Positions 60,449-64,000 of a stretch of DNA of 64,000 nucleotides are shown in pieces. The notes under the pieces are model-generated. The model had not been told where the DNA came from, did no database searches, and saw only the letters and a list, made by a program, of their open reading frames with translations. Position 1 is the first letter of the stretch, and the number at the start of each line of letters is the position of its first letter. The stretch comes from Stenotrophomonas maltophilia (lineage in GTDB: Bacteria > Pseudomonadota > Gammaproteobacteria > Xanthomonadales > Xanthomonadaceae): the NCBI RefSeq assembly GCF_003205835.1, contig NZ_CP029773.1:1644501-1708500 (forward strand). The letters are read 5' to 3'. Position numbers and translations under genes: made by a program.

Positions 60449-62569
60449 TCAATCGTGCTCGAACCGCAGTGGTTCGCCGCCCATCGCCGGGTCACTGGTG
60501 CCAGGACGCCCATCCTCGGCACGACCCGCGAGGCGCAGCACACTCTCACCTGCGCTGACCTGCAGGTCATACCAGGCGGCGGTAGGCGTTGCATCCCACG
60601 CCAACGACGTCTCTGCATGCGCGGGCAGTGCCAGCGTCTGCTCGGGCATGTGCCCGGCATAGGCACCGGCATGCACGCGCACTTGCTGCGCGCTGTCACC
60701 CAGATTGCGCAGGTGCAGCCGCAGCTGGCTGCCAGCATGTTCAACCATGGCCTGCACGGCAGGTGCCTTGGTCGCCCCCTGGAAATGGCGGTGGAAGCCA
60801 TTCGGGCCCAGCAGCCAAAGGTCGTAGCGACCGTGTACATCCAGCGGCCAGCGCTCCTGCAGTGCTGTGCCCGGTACCAGTGTATAGCGGCGTGGCACCG
60901 CACCCAGCCGCAGCCGATCGTAGACATGCAGGACCGCTGCCGCACCTTCGCAGGACAACACCAGTTCCACGCCCGATGTGTCGATCGCGGCAATCGATGC
61001 CTGCGGCCGATAGGGCAGGGCACGCGCCGGGCGTACGCCACGTTCCTGTTGCGCCGGTTCCAGCCCCTCCGGCAACGTCGGCACGGTGCGTCCCGGCAGG
61101 GCGGCGGCACGTGCGGCCACCGCGCTCGCGTCGGGCAGGCCGCGTACGAACGGGCGGGTATCACGCTGGGCGAAGTCGAAGGCATTGCTGAGGTCACCGC
61201 AGACCGCGCGGCGCCACGGTGAGATGTCCGGTGCGGCCACGCCGAAGCGGCGTTCGATCAGGCGTATGACCGAGGTGTGGTCGTACACCTGCGAATCGAC
61301 CCAGCCACCGCGGCTCCAGGGCGAGATCACGTACAGCGGCACGCGCGGACCCAGCCCATAGGGGCGGCCGCGCAGCTCGGCGGCGTCGTACTTCTCGTCG
61401 CCCGGTGCCGGATGGCGGTGGTATTCGCCTTCGGTACTGACCGAAGAGGTACCCGCCCAGCCACCGTTTATCGGTGACGGCGGTGCCGGTGGCGGCATGT
61501 GGTCGAAGAAGCCGTCGTTCTCGTCGAACATCAGCAGCAGGGCGGTGCGGCTCCACACCTCCGGATCGGCGGTCAGTGCATCCAGCACGCGTGCGGTATA
61601 GGCCGCGCCCTGGGCCGGGCTGGAGGGGCCGGGATGCTCGCTGCCGGCCGCGTCGGCAATGATGAAGCTGACCTGCGGCAGACGCCCACCGACCACGTCC
61701 TGGCGCAGCTGCGCCAGGCCACGGGTGCTGACGCCACGTGCGCGCAGCTGCGGGTCATGCCCCGGCGCAGCGCGGTAGGCCTGGCGGAACGCCTCGAAAC
61801 CCGCCAGCGGGTTGTCGGTGAAGTTGTCGGCCATGTCCTGGTAGATCTGCCAGGACACACCCGCCTTCTGCAGGTGTTCGACATAGCTGGTCCAGCGATA
61901 CGACGCCGGATGCCCGCCGTGCTCGGGGAAGTTGTCGTGCGAGTTGGCGATCACCGGGCCGCCAGCACGCGCGTGTGCATCATTGTGACCGGTCCACAGG
62001 AACACCCGGTTCGGGTTGGTTCCGGCCTGCATCGCGCAGTGGTAGGCGTCGCAGATGGTGAAGGCATCGGCCAGGGCGAACTGGAAGGGCAGGTCGTTGC
62101 GCTGGAAGTAGCCCATCGAGTGGTTCTGCTTGGCCTTCGGCCATTGCCCCATGCGTCCGTGGTCCCAGGCCCGTTGTGCATCCGGCCAGGTGTGCGGCGT
62201 GCCCTCCACCCGCATGTAGCCGAAGTGCGCAGCGGTATCCAGCGGGAATGGTGCGATCGCACGCTTGCCGCTGGCATCGGGTTGCAGCCACAGGCTGCGC
62301 GTGCGGCCGCCGGCCTGCAGTGCCGGCGCGGGAGCCACGAAGCGATCGCCGAAACCCCGTACGCCCGGCAGCGTGCCGAAGTAGTGGTCGAACGAGCGGT
62401 TCTCCTGCATGAACACCACGATGTGCTGCAGGTCTTCGAGGCTGCGCGTCTGTGCGGCGGGGGCGATCGCTGCGGCCCGGGCGATGCTGGGCAGCAGCGG
62501 GGAAAGGCCGGCGGCAACGCCGGCCTGCAACAACCGGCGTCGGCCGATATCAGTCACGGGCTCACTCAC
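60449..62569 (-). CDS. plcN: phosphocholine-specific phospholipase C
   Basis: A 706-residue PLC of the PlcH/PlcN family. A Tat signal (IGRRRLLQAGVAAG) leads to the phosphoesterase domain with HIVVFMQENRSFDHYFGTL, the TGHNDAHA and NSHDNFPEHGGHP regions, DENDGFFDH and ISPWSRGGWVDSQVYDHTSVI. Two C-terminal beta domains (DUF756) close the protein. It cleaves phosphatidylcholine to diacylglycerol and phosphocholine in the periplasm or after secretion. It overlaps the upstream receptor gene by 4 nt, so lipid-derived phosphate or choline may enter through that receptor. The symbol is by similarity; plcH or plcN cannot be separated here. Confidence 0.92.
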   Translation of the reverse strand: MSEPVTDIGRRRLLQAGVAAGLSPLLPSIARAAAIAPAAQTRSLEDLQHIVVFMQENRSFDHYFGTLPGVRGFGDRFVAPAPALQAGGRTRSLWLQPDASGKRAIAPFPLDTAAHFGYMRVEGTPHTWPDAQRAWDHGRMGQWPKAKQNHSMGYFQRNDLPFQFALADAFTICDAYHCAMQAGTNPNRVFLWTGHNDAHARAGGPVIANSHDNFPEHGGHPASYRWTSYVEHLQKAGVSWQIYQDMADNFTDNPLAGFEAFRQAYRAAPGHDPQLRARGVSTRGLAQLRQDVVGGRLPQVSFIIADAAGSEHPGPSSPAQGAAYTARVLDALTADPEVWSRTALLLMFDENDGFFDHMPPPAPPSPINGGWAGTSSVSTEGEYHRHPAPGDEKYDAAELRGRPYGLGPRVPLYVISPWSRGGWVDSQVYDHTSVIRLIERRFGVAAPDISPWRRAVCGDLSNAFDFAQRDTRPFVRGLPDASAVAARAAALPGRTVPTLPEGLEPAQQERGVRPARALPYRPQASIAAIDTSGVELVLSCEGAAAVLHVYDRLRLGAVPRRYTLVPGTALQERWPLDVHGRYDLWLLGPNGFHRHFQGATKAPAVQAMVEHAGSQLRLHLRNLGDSAQQVRVHAGAYAGHMPEQTLALPAHAETSLAWDATPTAAWYDLQVSAGESVLRLAGRAEDGRPGTSDPAMGGEPLRFEHD

Positions 62570-64000
62570 AGGTCCACACGGAAGGAGATGCCGACAGTAC
62601 GCGGGGCGCCGATGAAGGCGTTGTCGCGGCCGTCCACCCCTGCAAGATACCGCTTGTCGGTGAGGTTGCTCACCACCAGGTTGGCACCCATGCCCTTCAG
62701 GCGCGGCGACAGGCCCTGCAGGTCGAAGCCGATATTGGCGTTGAACACGGTGGCCGAAGGCAGCTTGTTGACGTTGGCGGCATCGAGGTAGCGCGTGCCC
62801 AGGTAGCGACCGGACAGGCCGAAGTTCCAGTTTTCGCCCTGCCAGTCGGCCGACAGCACCAGGGTCTGCTCGGGCTGGCCGATCACCTTGGCACCGTCGA
62901 CGATGCCCAGCTGGGTATCACGTGCGGCATCGCCACTGCCCAGGTACTTGGAGCGGTTGTAGGTATAGGCGGCGTTGAGGCGCCAGCCGTTGTCCCAGCC
63001 ATAGCCGAACGCCGCCTCCAGGCCGTTGCTTTCCACGCCGCCGAAGTTCTCGTAAACGCCGTCGGTCTCGCCGAGGTAGTCGATGCCGCTGACGAAGCCG
63101 GCCGGCAGGTAGACGATGCGGTTATCGAACTTGATGTTGTACAGGGTGACCGAGGCGGTCAGCGGCCAGCGGCTGATGCGCATGCCCACTTCGATGTTGT
63201 CGGCGGTCTCCGGCTCGACGTTGCGGAAGCGCTGCGGGTCGGTCTCGCCGAGCACGCCGGAGGGAATGGCGGCGAAGTTCTGCGAGAAGCCAGCGAACAG
63301 CTCCATGCCTTCCACGCCGGGCGCCCAGGTGAAGCCGGTGGACAGCAGCGGATCGGACTTGGAATCGGATTTGACGTGCTCGCTGGCACCGATCACGCGG
63401 CGGCGCGACTGGTCGACGAAGAACTGCTTCACGCCCAGGCGTGCGCTGAACGGCCCGAAGCGGGCCACGTCCTCGACGTAGTACATCTGCTCGTCAACCT
63501 TGTACTTGTCCTCGAACTGCACCCAGTACGGCTGGTGATCGAAGGCGATGTCCTGGCCGACATTGAGCAGGCGGTGCCAGTCGCGGCGCGCCGAGCGGTC
63601 CAGCTTCTCCACCCACAGGCCGCCGCGGATCGTGTTGTCGACCGCACCGAAGTTCTGCCGCCATTCGACGTCGGCGGTCACGCCCATGCGGTCGTTGTCG
63701 TAGTGGGTGTGGCGATACGACTGCGCGCCCAGTACGTTGCCGGCATAGCAGTTCGGATCGTACTCGGCAGTGAAGCCCAGCCGCGGGCTGCAGCTGGCAA
63801 GGCGCTGCGCGGCACTGCCATCGGGATTGACGAAGAAGATCTGGCCGCGGTTGCTGCCGCCGTACACGGTCTTTCCACCGATGTACTCCGACTCCGGGCG
63901 ACCGGCACCATCATCGCTGACCTGCGCCAGGTACGGTGGCAGCCAGTCGCCACGACCTTCCATGCGGTGCCCGTAAGCCGCCACCGAGGCCTTGAAGCCG
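62566..64000 (-). CDS. TonB-dependent receptor, C-terminal part (N-terminus beyond window)
   Basis: The frame is open to the right edge, so about 478 C-terminal residues are seen. They are barrel strands with aromatic girdles and long loops (YAGNVLGAQSYRHTHYDND, QPYWVQFEDKYKVDEQMYYV, FAGFSQNFAAIPSGVLGETDP, EPETADNIEVGMRIS, ANLVVSNLTDKRYLAGVDG) ending in PRTVGISFRVDL, with a hydrophobic C-terminal strand. It overlaps the phospholipase C start by 4 nt (ATGA). The plug domain and promoter, where a PHO box might be, are outside the window. Confidence 0.9.
   Translation of the reverse strand, partial: GFKASVAAYGHRMEGRGDWLPPYLAQVSDDGAGRPESEYIGGKTVYGGSNRGQIFFVNPDGSAAQRLASCSPRLGFTAEYDPNCYAGNVLGAQSYRHTHYDNDRMGVTADVEWRQNFGAVDNTIRGGLWVEKLDRSARRDWHRLLNVGQDIAFDHQPYWVQFEDKYKVDEQMYYVEDVARFGPFSARLGVKQFFVDQSRRRVIGASEHVKSDSKSDPLLSTGFTWAPGVEGMELFAGFSQNFAAIPSGVLGETDPQRFRNVEPETADNIEVGMRISRWPLTASVTLYNIKFDNRIVYLPAGFVSGIDYLGETDGVYENFGGVESNGLEAAFGYGWDNGWRLNAAYTYNRSKYLGSGDAARDTQLGIVDGAKVIGQPEQTLVLSADWQGENWNFGLSGRYLGTRYLDAANVNKLPSATVFNANIGFDLQGLSPRLKGMGANLVVSNLTDKRYLAGVDGRDNAFIGAPRTVGISFRVDL

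Noticed and set aside
1..64000. CRISPR array
   Set aside because: I saw no regularly spaced short repeats in the window.

Overview
The window looks like a Stenotrophomonas (maltophilia-complex) chromosome, or a close xanthomonad. Evidence: GC-rich sequence, five TonB-dependent receptors, an aceE-type homodimeric pyruvate dehydrogenase, and a GTAG-headed palindromic repeat (60351-60434) of the SMAG type typical of S. maltophilia. The species call is inference.

Positions 1 to about 37591 are the right-hand part of a large genomic island. It ends at 37575-37591 in a 17-nt copy of a tRNA-Ser 3' end (TCCCTCTCACTCCGCCA), followed at once by a strong hairpin terminator. The intact tRNA gene and the other end of the island should lie left of the window, so the island exceeds 37 kb. 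From left to right it holds: (a) a His-Xaa-Ser (Hxs) radical-SAM maturation locus, hxsD-hxsB-hxsC, with hxsC cut by the window edge; (b) two blue-light BLUF sensors, each convergent with a response regulator, one of these paired with a PAS histidine kinase; (c) a stress and repair cluster with a thioredoxin-reductase-like flavoprotein, two DUF892 ferritin-like proteins, Ku, DUF3606, the three-domain ligase LigD, a cysteine hydrolase and a DUF6766 membrane protein; (d) a KAP-type P-loop NTPase, an H-NS-like protein and a tyrosine integrase; (e) a broken DUF6624 gene and small orphan genes; (f) a three-gene operon of TerB-N/TerB-C protein, BrxD-like ATPase and Lhr/BrxHI-like helicase, a probable defence or DNA-processing system; (g) a mobilisation module of traD, a candidate RSF1010-type oriT and a MobA/MobL relaxase; (h) two tandem small paralogues and an overlapping operon of serine recombinase, ParB and RepB-like protein.

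The relaxase is interrupted by a 2468-bp IS21-family element (29893-32360) flanked by an 8-bp target duplication, CGTAAAGG. Removing the element and one copy of the duplication restores a 507-codon reading frame, so self-mobilisation is probably lost through a recent event.

From about 37592 to the end the sequence looks like core chromosome. It carries a DUF4189 protein; a TonB receptor with a Zur-like operator, divergent from a Fur-box AraC regulator and its siderophore receptor; a carbohydrate-type locus (MFS transporter, ROK repressor, TonB receptor, YdcF-like protein) with a 28-bp palindrome at the receptor promoter; aceE; and a FecI/FecR pair with an STN-type TonB receptor and PhoD phosphatase, convergent with a phospholipase C that is co-transcribed with another TonB receptor. 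The last part reads as a phosphate or organophosphate scavenging region.
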